From assembly GCA_937868095.1 (NCBI GenBank), contig CALMLO010000066.1, positions 49,982 to 113,981 of the forward strand: a DNA stretch of 64,000 bases, given 5' to 3'. The translations under genes and the position numbers were made by a program. The notes under the pieces are model-generated. The model did no database searches, was not told where the DNA came from, and saw nothing but the letters and a program-made list of their open reading frames with translations. The first letter of the stretch is position 1. Each line of letters begins with the position of its first letter. Positions 42,075 through 51,036 of the stretch are shown piece by piece. The stretch is from an uncultured Phycisphaerales bacterium. GTDB taxonomy: Bacteria > Planctomycetota > Phycisphaerae > Sedimentisphaerales > Anaerohalosphaeraceae.

Positions 42075-45047
42075 TTAAAGCCAGCCCCTGGCCAGTTCCG
42101 CAAAATCAGAAAAGTCTATCCGCCCATCGCCGGTGCGGTCATAAGCCAGACAATCCGGCTCCGCCGCACAATCCGGCGGCACCGACAGCCACCACACGGC
42201 CAGCCCGCAAAGGTCCGCCAGAGAAAACCGCTTCTGAGCCAGTTCCGCAATGGCCGACGCAGGCAGCGCATAATTATAAATGCGAAAATCATCAATCCGC
42301 CCCTTGAAAAACGGATCCGCATTCCACATGCTCCTGCCCAGATAGCAGTACACCTGCCCAAAAAGCGGCTCCACCTTGTCAATCACCTTCACATCCGCCG
42401 GCGTGCCGTTGATATACAGCATCCCCACATCTCCCCGCAGGGTCACCGCCACATGCGTCCATTGCCCAATCGGCAGAATAGGGCCTTCCAGAATACCCGT
42501 ACCCTCATTGACGCGGCTGGTGGTGATGCAGAATCGCATCCGGCTGCCGTTGGAGGGCGTCAGAAACATCGACTTCTCAATCTCCGTGCCGAAATCAAAA
42601 ACACGCTGCCAGTTGCCGCCGCCGTTCCAGTACACCCACGCAGCAAGGGTAATATCCCCATAATTGGCAATGCCCGCCGGCAATTGCACATAATCATCGA
42701 CCCCGTCCAGTTCAATCGCCTGCCCCGCCTTGCCGGCGGCATAGGTCGGCACGCCGCTCGAATCGTCCCTGAAAACCCCATCCTTATCACCGGCGGCATC
42801 CTCACAATTTCCCTCAAAAGGATAATAACTCATCAACGTCTGCCCGACAGCCAGCGGCTCACTCTCAGGACCTTCCCCTTTCGCCGTCTCAGCCGACACC
42901 ACATAATAATAGGTCCTCCCCTCCAGAACATCGGAATCTGTAAAGGTCGTATCCATCGGGCCGACCGTACCGGCAAGACTGTAAGGCCCCTCCAAAGCAG
43001 CAGACCGTTTGATACGATAGCCGCTCGCATAAGCCGAACCCCACCAGCTCAGGACAATCTGATTGCCGCTCCAGTGGGCCTGCAAACCGCTGGGGGCGGC
43101 CCCGCCGGCGATCGGCTCCCGCGTAAATGTGAGCGTACCATGACCAAACCAGTCCACCTCGGAAGGATGATAACTCGTATTAGGCCACCGCTCCGGACGC
43201 ACCCGTTCCGCAGCAGCCTGCATATAAGGCGCCGCCAGCCCTTTGATATTCACATAATGATTATAGGCCATCTCATGAAAAACACCCAGCGACCCCCGCC
43301 CCGCCTCGGACACCGTCTCCGTATAACTCAAATCCGTATTCCGATGATAAACCCACGGCACATCATACCCCAGATTCCATTTGGTGATATACTCCAGCGC
43401 CCGCAGCACGCGGTTGCTGTCGTATCCCCACAAATCATCACCCTGATTCCACGCCGTCTGGCAAAGCACCCCCATCGAATACCACCCGCCCAGATTGTGT
43501 CCCTGGTCTCGTCCCACTTCTTCCGTCTGAGCCAGCCCGTCCGGATGAATATACCACGCAGCCCGCTCAATCCGCCCGTTGCCCGGTCCGTATTTGAAGA
43601 AATCCAGCGCCTGCTCATAAACAGCCCGGTTATCACAAAGCACCCCAATCGCCGCCATAGAAGCCATATTGCACGTGTCCCAATTCAGCCGGTAATGGGT
43701 GTTGCCCCCCTTGCGCCAGAAAGTATCATGATGCCGCCACAGAAGATCAAAATTGGCCGGATAAAACACCCGCATCATCATATCCTTGTAGGCCTGCCGG
43801 CTCGCCTCATCCCAGCCGGGATACGGACTGAGCAAATCACCGGCAACGGCAAACAGGTATCCGCAAATCCCCGCACCCAGCGAAAGGTTCGTATCCCCCG
43901 ACACCCCCGCCAAATCCGACCACACATTCGCAATGGCCGCCGCACGCTCCGCATAAGCCGTATTACCCGTCAGATGCCATATCAGCGACAGCGTATAAAT
44001 CAACTGGGCGTCCTGCTGGCAGCGGGTATAGTTGCTGCCGGAAGGGCCGCGGACAATATACTCCACATCATACGCCGGCCAGCCAAGGTTGTTATAAGGA
44101 CTGCTCAGAAGCATTTGATAGCCCGACAGCCACGGCTCCTGTCCGGCCGCTATCTTAGCCCTCATTCGCGCCAAATCCTCCTCCGTATGCAGTGTGCCGG
44201 GATGAGCAAACGGCCGAAGCGGCCCCGCCGTCATATTCACCAGAAAAACCCGCTCCCCCGCCGCCGGCGTAATCACCAGACCGCTCCGCGTATAAGCAGT
44301 CCCGCCGGCAGACGGGTCCGTACGCGTGCCAAGCCATTCAAAATAATTAGCCCCGCCGTTGCCGATGGTAAAGTCAAACGCATAAATCGTATCCGGCTTC
44401 AGATGAACAGGAAACGGCAGAGGAAAAGTAAGATAAGTCCCAGGCCCATTGGCACTGTGTCCGGCACCGGGATTGCCCGGCCCTCCCGCCAGAAACGGCT
44501 GCATGGATTCAATCAGAAGATTGCTCCCGCTTACCCGCCCGATAGTCAGGATAATCGGGCCGTTCTGAACCTTCAGATTCCACCCCACGTCATTCGCCGC
44601 CGAAGCAAGGTTGTTGGTATAGCCGGCCATGCGAACCGTAATGGAATGAACAATATAACCCTCCGGCGCACTGCCGGTCGTAAACGTCTGCCCCTGAATC
44701 GGCTGATTATTCGCCACATAAGTATAAGCATCATTGGCAAGACCATTGTTATTGCCGCCGTCCGCATTGACACCCGAACCGCCGACATTATCCGCATCAA
44801 AGGCCGCCCCCACCCAATTCGAAATGCTGTCCGGCCCGCCCGTCGGCCGGCTCGAGGAATAACTCAGCGACGAACGAAACCAAATCGGATGAGAAGAAAC
44901 CTCCGACTGCACCGCCCCCAGCACCCCAAAAACCGCAAGCCAAACCCGCCACACCGACAGACAATCAGCCCGTTTCCCAGCCCCTGAACCCATACTCCCG
45001 TCAAGAAATGGAAAAACTCTTTGGAAAAAATCCCGTCCAACCTGCAT
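42075..45047 (-). CDS. Secreted alginate-lyase-like multidomain enzyme with LamG and dockerin modules
   Basis: About 990 residues. A signal segment (VWRVWLAVFGVLGAVQS) is followed by a beta-rich N-terminal domain (about 40-270, carbohydrate-binding-like). Residues about 300-650 form an alpha-toroid alginate-lyase-like domain (HTEEDLARMRAKIAAGQEPW, then HYRLNWDTCNMASMAAIG and TEEVGRDQGHNLGGW, where Tyr, Asn, Asp, Gln and His could act). A Fn3 domain (about 690-770), a LamG-like jelly roll (about 780-935, AWVYWNGGGNWQRVFDFG, FRIYNYALPASAIAEL) and a C-terminal dockerin half (DRTGDGRIDFSDFAELARGWL) complete it. The start is uncertain: 45080, 45047 and 44993 are possible; the middle has GGGGGA 5 bases upstream. 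Substrate, likely a uronate polysaccharide, is inferred. Monocistronic. Confidence 0.75.
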   Translation of the reverse strand: MQVGRDFFQRVFPFLDGSMGSGAGKRADCLSVWRVWLAVFGVLGAVQSEVSSHPIWFRSSLSYSSSRPTGGPDSISNWVGAAFDADNVGGSGVNADGGNNNGLANDAYTYVANNQPIQGQTFTTGSAPEGYIVHSITVRMAGYTNNLASAANDVGWNLKVQNGPIILTIGRVSGSNLLIESMQPFLAGGPGNPGAGHSANGPGTYLTFPLPFPVHLKPDTIYAFDFTIGNGGANYFEWLGTRTDPSAGGTAYTRSGLVITPAAGERVFLVNMTAGPLRPFAHPGTLHTEEDLARMRAKIAAGQEPWLSGYQMLLSSPYNNLGWPAYDVEYIVRGPSGSNYTRCQQDAQLIYTLSLIWHLTGNTAYAERAAAIANVWSDLAGVSGDTNLSLGAGICGYLFAVAGDLLSPYPGWDEASRQAYKDMMMRVFYPANFDLLWRHHDTFWRKGGNTHYRLNWDTCNMASMAAIGVLCDNRAVYEQALDFFKYGPGNGRIERAAWYIHPDGLAQTEEVGRDQGHNLGGWYSMGVLCQTAWNQGDDLWGYDSNRVLRALEYITKWNLGYDVPWVYHRNTDLSYTETVSEAGRGSLGVFHEMAYNHYVNIKGLAAPYMQAAAERVRPERWPNTSYHPSEVDWFGHGTLTFTREPIAGGAAPSGLQAHWSGNQIVLSWWGSAYASGYRIKRSAALEGPYSLAGTVGPMDTTFTDSDVLEGRTYYYVVSAETAKGEGPESEPLAVGQTLMSYYPFEGNCEDAAGDKDGVFRDDSSGVPTYAAGKAGQAIELDGVDDYVQLPAGIANYGDITLAAWVYWNGGGNWQRVFDFGTEIEKSMFLTPSNGSRMRFCITTSRVNEGTGILEGPILPIGQWTHVAVTLRGDVGMLYINGTPADVKVIDKVEPLFGQVYCYLGRSMWNADPFFKGRIDDFRIYNYALPASAIAELAQKRFSLADLCGLAVWWLSVPPDCAAEPDCLAYDRTGDGRIDFSDFAELARGWL

Positions 45048-45276
45048 AAATCCCCCATCAATGAAACATTTTGCACACATCAGCCATCCATAGTAAGAAA
45101 ATTCGTAAAACCCGTCAACCTTTTCTATCGGTCAACCCTCCGATTCCCCATCGAGAATCGGCAAAATCTCCCCAAATCCAGCCGCAAAAAGTAAAAAACT
45201 GGAAAAATCAGCCGCACCGGCGTATCATGAAAACAAATCGAATTAAGGGACCCTCAAATAAAAGGAGAAGCAGGCA

Positions 45277-46821
45277 GTGGTTCATTTTCAATGTCCTCAT
45301 TGCAAAATACCCCTTCAAATGAGCAGGGAATATGTCGGCCAGACAGTCCTTTGTCCGCACTGCAATGGACAGATTCAGGTCCCTCGCCCCATGGATTCCG
45401 CCCAGAGTATCATTTGTCTCTGCAGCCGGTGCAGCGGATTGTATAAAGTGCCGCCTGCCCAACTCGGCCGGCAGGTTCACTGCCCAACCTGCAAACAGCC
45501 CGCCTCTATCCCCGCAGAAAAAGGCATCACTTCCGAAACAGACTCCTTCCGCTTCAACTGCCCATCATGCGGACAAGATTATTGCCTCCCCTCCAAATAC
45601 GCCGGCGGCAAACTCACCTGCCTTACCTGCAAACAGCCGCTGTCCATCCCGCGCCAATCCAAACCCGATGAAGAACTCGTCCTCCTCGAAGAAAAAGCCA
45701 TTCCCGAAGAACAGCCCAACGACCTCCAGTCCTTCCAATCGGAGGCCCCCGTCCCCGAACAGGAAAGCCCCGAAAAATCTCCTGCTGCCGGCCGAAAACT
45801 CCTTGCCGTCAGCGTCATCATAATAATCGGACTGCTCATCGGGATTTCTGTGTATTTCTGGACAAACCAAACCCAAAAACTGTCCCAGCCGACCCCTTCC
45901 AAAACTTCCCAAAGCCCCATCCAGGAGGCCCCTCCTGCGCAAAACTATCCTCAGGCAGTCGATTTTTCCCGTTCTATCATCACCCGGCTGAATCGGCAAT
46001 CCGACGATGTAATGGATATAATATATCTTTTCCCGGACACCGTCGATGTTTCTAAGCAGACAATACTGGCCCTAATCAATTCTTTAGATATCGGGCGGTT
46101 TTTCTCCGTCGAAACTCAGATAGAAAAAGCCCGAGTAGAGCCGGACGCTTCCTTTTTTATCACCAAAACGACCGTCTCTTCCGAACTCGGCAAAACCAGG
46201 GCAATCCGGCTCGGATTTGTCGAAATAGAAAACCCCTCCGATACCGGCTCCCCCTCCATCGATCGATGGATATTCGGCCTCGCTGTTTTCGATGAAAATG
46301 AAATGCTCACCGCTTCCGCAGGAGAAACCGACCTGAATGCCTTGACAGCCGTCCTCGATGAAATGGTTACCCAATACGCACACTCCGTCGCTCCCTCTCT
46401 CAGCAGCCGGCAAAACACCGAAAAAATATCCGGGCAAATAATAGAAGACCTGCTGGACAAATACTACCGCCCTATCGCCGCTGTCCTGCTGCTGATATTT
46501 CTGGTCACCCTGATTTCCATGTGGGTTGTTTTTGACAAGGCAGGCGAACCCGGCTGGGCAATCTTTGTGCCCTTTTACAATACGGTTGTCCTGGCCAGAA
46601 TTGGGAGAAATCCCGAATGGCTCGGCCTCGTCTGTGCCCTCAGCCCTTTGGTACCGGCTATCGGCTCGCTCCTCAATTTAATTCTCTTCATTTATTTATC
46701 CATCGGCGTGGCGAAGGCCTTCGGCAAAGGAACCCTTTTCGGCCTGGGACTTGTGTTTTTGCCCTTTATCTTTTACCCGATTCTGGCTTTTTCGGAAGGA
46801 GGCGTTGAATACTCCGGATAA
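45277..46821 (+). CDS. Membrane protein with three tandem zinc ribbons and a DUF5684-like C-terminus
   Basis: 514 residues. The N-terminal 125 residues hold three tandem zinc ribbons with CxxC pairs (CPHC...CPHC, CSRC...CPTC, CPSC...CLTC). After an acidic, Pro-rich linker a TM helix lies at about 175-195. An external or periplasmic domain of about 220 residues follows (DTVDVSKQTILALINSLDIGRFF), then three or four TM helices at the end with FDKAGEPGWAIFVPFYNTVVLARIGRNPEW, the DUF5684 pattern. Start is GTG 45277 with AAGGAG at 10 bases. Function unknown; zinc ribbons at the membrane suggest sensing or binding of nucleic acid or protein. This architecture recurs in planctomycetes. Confidence 0.7.
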   Translation: MVHFQCPHCKIPLQMSREYVGQTVLCPHCNGQIQVPRPMDSAQSIICLCSRCSGLYKVPPAQLGRQVHCPTCKQPASIPAEKGITSETDSFRFNCPSCGQDYCLPSKYAGGKLTCLTCKQPLSIPRQSKPDEELVLLEEKAIPEEQPNDLQSFQSEAPVPEQESPEKSPAAGRKLLAVSVIIIIGLLIGISVYFWTNQTQKLSQPTPSKTSQSPIQEAPPAQNYPQAVDFSRSIITRLNRQSDDVMDIIYLFPDTVDVSKQTILALINSLDIGRFFSVETQIEKARVEPDASFFITKTTVSSELGKTRAIRLGFVEIENPSDTGSPSIDRWIFGLAVFDENEMLTASAGETDLNALTAVLDEMVTQYAHSVAPSLSSRQNTEKISGQIIEDLLDKYYRPIAAVLLLIFLVTLISMWVVFDKAGEPGWAIFVPFYNTVVLARIGRNPEWLGLVCALSPLVPAIGSLLNLILFIYLSIGVAKAFGKGTLFGLGLVFLPFIFYPILAFSEGGVEYSG

Positions 46822-46913
46822 ACTCTATCCATTCGCATGGCTTTTGGCCGGCCTTTTTCCTTTCTCTTGTTTTTTTTCTTGTTCTTGAGTACACTGATTG
46901 TGTGTATATAATA

Positions 46914-47270
46914 ATGGTAGAAACAGAGTTTCGCGCCTCTCACGGCCTGCGGCTGGGGGATGGCTGCCGGGAAGAAACCCATCAGCATTGTTGGAAGGTA
47001 CGGGCGGCGGTCAGCTGTCCCCAACTGAACCAAATCCAGATGGGTATGGACTTTCGCGACATCAGAGTGCTTTTGGAAGAAATTGCCGGCTCTCTGGCTG
47101 AACGTCCCCTCGAAAGGCACGAGGCCTTTGCACCAGGCAACGCGACGACAGAGAGACTCGCAAAGTTTTTTTATGATCGGCTCGTTCCAAAACTGCCGCC
47201 TGCCGGAAAACTGGCGTGGATAGAAATCACGGAAGCCCCGGGATACGCTGTTCGATATAGGCAGGATTGA
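46914..47270 (+). CDS. 6-pyruvoyl-tetrahydropterin/6-carboxy-tetrahydropterin synthase-like (QueD-like)
   Basis: 118 residues. The zinc ligands of the PTPS/QueD fold are present: FRASHGL for the first His and THQHCWKV for the H-x-H pair, with a catalytic-type Cys in GDGCREETH. MDFRDIRVLLEEIA, RHEAF and NATTERLAKFFYDRL follow the QueD pattern. The final WIEITEAPGYAVRY has the conserved glutamate. The reaction would feed queuosine or another 7-deazaguanine or pterin product, but queC and queE are not in the window. ATG 46914 was chosen as the start; a short N-terminal extension to 46902 is possible. It lies just upstream of mcsA. Confidence 0.75.
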   Translation: MVETEFRASHGLRLGDGCREETHQHCWKVRAAVSCPQLNQIQMGMDFRDIRVLLEEIAGSLAERPLERHEAFAPGNATTERLAKFFYDRLVPKLPPAGKLAWIEITEAPGYAVRYRQD

Positions 47271-47338
47271 CCCTTTTCGGCCGCTGCCGAAAAGCAGAAA
47301 AAAAGAAAAAACAACCACTTGCACAGGATTATAAAAAC

Positions 47339-47833
47339 GTGCTTTGTCAGAACTGTAAAAAGCAGACCGCAACGATTCATCTGACCGAAATCAGCAACGG
47401 CCACCGCGTAGAAACCCACCTATGCCAGGATTGTGCCCAAAACCAGGGACTGACCATTCAGACCCAGATTCCGCTCAATGAACTCCTGTCCACTCTGTTG
47501 AGCGCACCCCAGGAGCCCGCCGGTCCGGCCCAGCCCCCGCAGGAACAGAAAGCATGTCCGCGATGCGGAATGACCCTTCAGCGGTTCAGCAAAGAAATGC
47601 TCCTCGGCTGTCCCTACGATTATGAAGTATTTGAAAAGAATCTGCTGCCCCTGATTCTTCGCACCCAAAACGGCCATTCCGAGCACTGCGGCAAAGTGCC
47701 CGCCGCCGCCGGACCGGACCGCAAAAAACAAATGCGGCTCACAAATCTGCGCCGCAAACTCGACGAAGCCGTTCGACGCGAACAGTATGAAACCGCCGCA
47801 CGCCTGCGCGATGAAATTCGGAAACTCCAATGA
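47339..47833 (+). CDS. mcsA: McsA, activator of protein-arginine kinase
   Basis: 164 residues. Four-cysteine zinc sites at the N-terminus (LCQNCKK, HLCQDCA) and in the middle (ACPRCGMTL, GCPYDYEVFEKNLLPLI) match McsA. The C-terminus has a UVR motif (RRKLDEAVRREQYETAARLRDEIRKLQ) that binds the McsB kinase. GTG 47339 was chosen because McsA proteins begin with MxCQxC; a longer frame with TTG at 47267 overlaps the QueD stop codon. The stop overlaps the McsB start (ATGA). In Firmicutes mcsA sits in the ctsR-clpC operon; neither is seen here. Confidence 0.85.
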   Translation: MLCQNCKKQTATIHLTEISNGHRVETHLCQDCAQNQGLTIQTQIPLNELLSTLLSAPQEPAGPAQPPQEQKACPRCGMTLQRFSKEMLLGCPYDYEVFEKNLLPLILRTQNGHSEHCGKVPAAAGPDRKKQMRLTNLRRKLDEAVRREQYETAARLRDEIRKLQ

Positions 47834-48885
47834 AACTTACTGAACTCTCCAAACAGCCAAGCCCCTGGCTGCGGGAAAGCGGCCCTCTTTCAGAAGTGGT
47901 CATTTCTTCCCGCATTCGTCTGGCCCGCAATCTGGCCGACTATGAATTTAAACCCTGCCTGACACCGGAACGAAAGAAGGAAATCCTCGAAATCATCAAA
48001 AATGCCCTTCTGGCTCTGCCCCTTGAGCAGCCGCTGTTCTTCATCGACGTGGAAGAAGCCGCCCCGCTCGAACGCGACCTCCTGGCCGAACGTTATCTAA
48101 TCAGTCTGCCCCACGCCCGCAGCGACGGTCCCCGCGGCGTAGTCGTCGCACAAAGCGAACATTTCTCTGCTATGATTAACGAAGAAGACCATCTCCGCAT
48201 GCAGGTCTTCGCCGCCGCCCAGCAGCTCGAAAAATGCTTTGAACAAATCAACCGCATCGACACCCTGCTCGAAAGCAAAGTCCAGTACGCCTTCCATCCG
48301 CGATACGGCTACCTGACCGCCTGCCCGACCAATCTGGGCACAGGCATCCGCGTATCCGTCATGCTCCATCTGCCGGCCTTGAAAATGACCGGCCAGATTG
48401 AAAAATTCTTCAACACCGCACGCGACTGCAACCTCGCCGTCCGCGGCCTTTTCGGAGAGGGCTCCGAAGCCGTCGGCGACTTCTATCAATTATCCAACCA
48501 GGTCACGCTCGGCGTCTCCGAAATGGAGATTGTCGAGAACTTTTCAGCCACCATCGTTCCCAAAATTGTGGACTATGAACGCGTAGCCCGCCGGAAACTC
48601 CTCGAGGAAACGCCCGAGGCCATCGATGACAAAATCCAGCGCTCGCTGGCCATTCTCCGAAGTGCCCGCCTGGTCAGCTCTCAGGAAGCCCTGATTCTCC
48701 TCAGTCATGTCCGCCTGGGCATACACACCGGACGCATTACCGATATCCCTCTGTCCAAAATCAACGAACTGTTTCTCTACATCCAGCCCGCCCATCTCCA
48801 GATGCAGGCCGGACGCTCCCTTACGCCCGATCAGCGGGATTCCCTCCGCGCCCAAATCATCCGCACAGCCCTTTCCGTCAACTGA
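47830..48885 (+). CDS. mcsB: Protein-arginine kinase McsB
   Basis: 351-residue phosphagen-kinase-fold enzyme that phosphorylates protein arginines, marking them for ClpCP degradation. The N-terminal kinase elements ISSRIRLARNLADYEF and ERYLISLPHARSD are clear. The catalytic-loop Cys is in YGYLTACPTNLGTGIRVS, and SNQVTLGVSEMEIVENF follows. Cys-to-Ser changes are not seen, so it is probably active. ATGA overlap with mcsA indicates coupled translation. Clp partners and the phosphatase YwlE were not found in the window. Confidence 0.95.
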   Translation: MKLTELSKQPSPWLRESGPLSEVVISSRIRLARNLADYEFKPCLTPERKKEILEIIKNALLALPLEQPLFFIDVEEAAPLERDLLAERYLISLPHARSDGPRGVVVAQSEHFSAMINEEDHLRMQVFAAAQQLEKCFEQINRIDTLLESKVQYAFHPRYGYLTACPTNLGTGIRVSVMLHLPALKMTGQIEKFFNTARDCNLAVRGLFGEGSEAVGDFYQLSNQVTLGVSEMEIVENFSATIVPKIVDYERVARRKLLEETPEAIDDKIQRSLAILRSARLVSSQEALILLSHVRLGIHTGRITDIPLSKINELFLYIQPAHLQMQAGRSLTPDQRDSLRAQIIRTALSVN

Positions 48886-48920
48886 AGAATATCCGCCGGC
48901 ACCCGCCCTCAAGTCCGCCT

Positions 48921-49541
48921 TTACTCCGGCAGCGGCAGCTCAATCAGCGCCTTCAACTGAGCAAACGGTATCAGCCCCACCGCCGCCAGTTTCAGCCGCC
49001 CCTGTGCATCAATAAAAAACAAGCACGGAAAACCATCCGGCAGTGAAAACGGCTCTGCCAGCAGAGTCACACTCCCCAATTCAAAATTGCTTTTACCGGC
49101 AAAATCCGCCCGTTTCAGAAACTCCTCGATTCTCTCAGCCGATTCCGCCGTCAGCGCTGCCACAGCCGGCGCCCCTTCCTTCATTTCCTCCGCCGCACGC
49201 ACCGCCTGAGCCAGCTGCAGCCGAAAAGGAGGAAACCACGTCGCCCCCACAATCACAACGCACTCCCGCCCGCGATAGTCCGCCAGATGTCTTGTTTGCC
49301 CATCAGGCAAAAGAAAAACCAAATCAGGCACTTCCTTGCCCTGCCAATCCGCCAGCACCGGCTCCCACGTCTGCCGGCTGTTAATCACCTCATCAATGGA
49401 ATGATACGCCGGCGCCGCATTGCCCCTGCCTTCCCGAAAAGCCCTCTGCCGAGATAAAACCACAATTCCGACAATCAGCAAGAGCATCAGCAGATAGAAC
49501 GGCAAGCCCTTAACCAGATTTTTCTTGTCCTGTCTCTTCAT
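48921..49541 (-). CDS. Membrane-anchored thioredoxin-fold protein lacking the CxxC motif
   Basis: 206 residues. A TM anchor at about 12-31 (GLPFYLLMLLLIVGIVVL) is followed by a periplasmic thioredoxin-like domain: VPDLVFLLPDGQTRHLADYRG, then RECVVIVGATWFPPFRLQLAQ, and PDGFPCLFFIDAQGRLKLAAVG. The layout matches TlpA/redoxin proteins, but the usual WCPPC motif is W102-F103-P104-P105-F106, both cysteines changed to Phe. ATG 49541 has GGGGA 5 bases upstream. A redox role is therefore unlikely; binding or scaffolding is the guess. It diverges from a small orphan gene at 49712. Confidence 0.75.
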   Translation of the reverse strand: MKRQDKKNLVKGLPFYLLMLLLIVGIVVLSRQRAFREGRGNAAPAYHSIDEVINSRQTWEPVLADWQGKEVPDLVFLLPDGQTRHLADYRGRECVVIVGATWFPPFRLQLAQAVRAAEEMKEGAPAVAALTAESAERIEEFLKRADFAGKSNFELGSVTLLAEPFSLPDGFPCLFFIDAQGRLKLAAVGLIPFAQLKALIELPLPE

Positions 49542-49711
49542 CAGTCCCCTTGAACTCCCCCTATCAAACATCAAATCAAATAAAAAAACAACTTCTTTTA
49601 AAGTTTTATGAAACGCATTGATTTCAAACACTTCCCTAATAACTCCTGAACGAATCCAGCGTATAAATCTGTAGAAAAACCCGTAAAAAAGAAAAAGAAA
49701 GGAAGAACCAA

Positions 49712-49903
49712 ATGCGGACCGCAGCCGACACCAACCTGCCGAATTTTTCCAATGAATCATTGGAAATGCTTCTTCTCATCTGTGTTTTTGGCAATGACCA
49801 GAGCCGCAAAGCCGCCCTCCTCGAACTAAAACGGCGTCAGGCCATGCATGCCGGTTCCGAGGAAGAGGATATTTTCACGACCAACTTGAGCGGCATCTGT
49901 TAA
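49712..49903 (+). CDS. Small uncharacterised protein
   Basis: 63 codons. AAAGGAAG lies about 8 bases before ATG 49712. The product is mostly helical (FSNESLEMLLLICVFGNDQSRKAALLELKRRQAM) with an acidic C-terminal part (HAGSEEEDIFTTN) and no signal peptide. No family recognised. The composition and a good ribosome site make it a plausible gene, but its reality is unproven. Confidence 0.45.
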   Translation: MRTAADTNLPNFSNESLEMLLLICVFGNDQSRKAALLELKRRQAMHAGSEEEDIFTTNLSGIC

Positions 49904-50022
49904 TCTGCACCGTCTGCCGGAGGAGAAGGAACGGATTATTCGCCCTTCAAACCTATTCAAAACCAAAAGCATAATCGCCTCTGTATATCTGTTTTCTCCG
50001 CTATTCCCCCTGATTTTTTTGA

Positions 50023-50050
50023 TTGACTTAACAAACTGTCTGGCTACACT
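50023..50050 (+). promoter_or_regulatory. Promoter of the etfB operon
   Basis: TTGACT (50023-50028), a 16-base spacer and TACACT (50045-50050), about 54 bases before the GTG of etfB. Confidence 0.55.
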
Positions 50051-50103
50051 AACCTGTCTTTTGGTAGGTGAAAAGTGCAACTGCAATCTCAGGGAGATGT
50101 TCC

Positions 50104-50991
50104 GTGGGGTACAATTGTGTAGTCCTTGCAAAACAAGTGCCGGATACCAAACGTATCACCGGCCAGGCCATGAATGAAGACGGCACCGTCAATCGGGCGG
50201 CCCTTCCGGCGATTTTCAATCCGGAAGACCTCAATGCCCTCGAAATGGCCCTGCAAATCAAAGAACAATACGGCGGCAAAGTAACCGTCATTACAATGGG
50301 CCTTCCAGCGGCGGCGGAGATTCTCCGCCAATCGCTCTATCGAGGGGCGGACGACGTCATTCTGATCACCGATAAACGCTGTGCCGCCAGCGACACCCTG
50401 GCCACCAGTTATATCCTCAGCTGTGCCGTCCGGAAACTCAACCCCGACATTGTCTTCTGCGGCAGGCAGGCCATCGACGGAGACACCGCCCAGGTCGGCC
50501 CCCAGCTCGCCGAAAAACTCGGCCTTCCCCAAATTACCTATACTGAACGAATTATCCGCCTGGAGAACCAGACAATCACCGCCCGCCGAAGCATCGGAAA
50601 CGGCTGGCAGGAAGTCCGCAGCCGCCTGCCGGTTCTGCTGACGGTCATTGATTCCGCCAATGAACCGCGGGTGCCCGCCGCCAAAGGACTGATGAAATAC
50701 AAATCAGCCCGATGCCGCGCGGAAATAGAAGCCATGGCCAAAGACGACCCCTCCATCGACGTCGAAGCCGTCTGCCGCCGACTCGAACAGAAAGGCCTGC
50801 TTATCCGCCAATGGGATCTGGATATCCTCGGCGCCGATCTCCGCTGGTGCGGACGCGACGGCTCCCCAACCAAGGTCAACCGCATTCAGAGCGTTGTCCT
50901 CACGGCCAAGGAAACCAAAACCATCGACCCGACCCCCCAGGGAATCGAGGCCATGATTCACGAACTGATTCAGGACCATACGATTGGATAA
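50104..50991 (+). CDS. etfB: Electron transfer flavoprotein beta subunit
   Basis: 295 residues. EtfB binds AMP or a second FAD and with EtfA carries electrons from acyl-CoA dehydrogenases. The family opening CVVLAKQVPDTKR is followed by FNPEDLNALEMALQIKE, VTVITMGLPAAAEILRQSLYRGADDVILI and DIVFCGRQAIDGDTAQVGPQLAEKLGLP. Start GTG 50104 follows GGGAG by 7 bases; a longer frame to 50068 lacks support. First gene of an operon with etfA and an acyl-CoA dehydrogenase. Whether it is a bifurcating Etf cannot be decided from the sequence by eye. Confidence 0.95.
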   Translation: MGYNCVVLAKQVPDTKRITGQAMNEDGTVNRAALPAIFNPEDLNALEMALQIKEQYGGKVTVITMGLPAAAEILRQSLYRGADDVILITDKRCAASDTLATSYILSCAVRKLNPDIVFCGRQAIDGDTAQVGPQLAEKLGLPQITYTERIIRLENQTITARRSIGNGWQEVRSRLPVLLTVIDSANEPRVPAAKGLMKYKSARCRAEIEAMAKDDPSIDVEAVCRRLEQKGLLIRQWDLDILGADLRWCGRDGSPTKVNRIQSVVLTAKETKTIDPTPQGIEAMIHELIQDHTIG

Positions 50992-51036
50992 ACCGGCTCT
51001 TCACAGCCCAATACAGTAAACAAAGGATAACCAGAA

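Noticed and set aside
42042..44987. 981-codon frame antisense to the alginate-lyase-like gene
   Set aside because: Pro/Arg/His-rich mirror of a well-supported multidomain protein; codon-shadow product.
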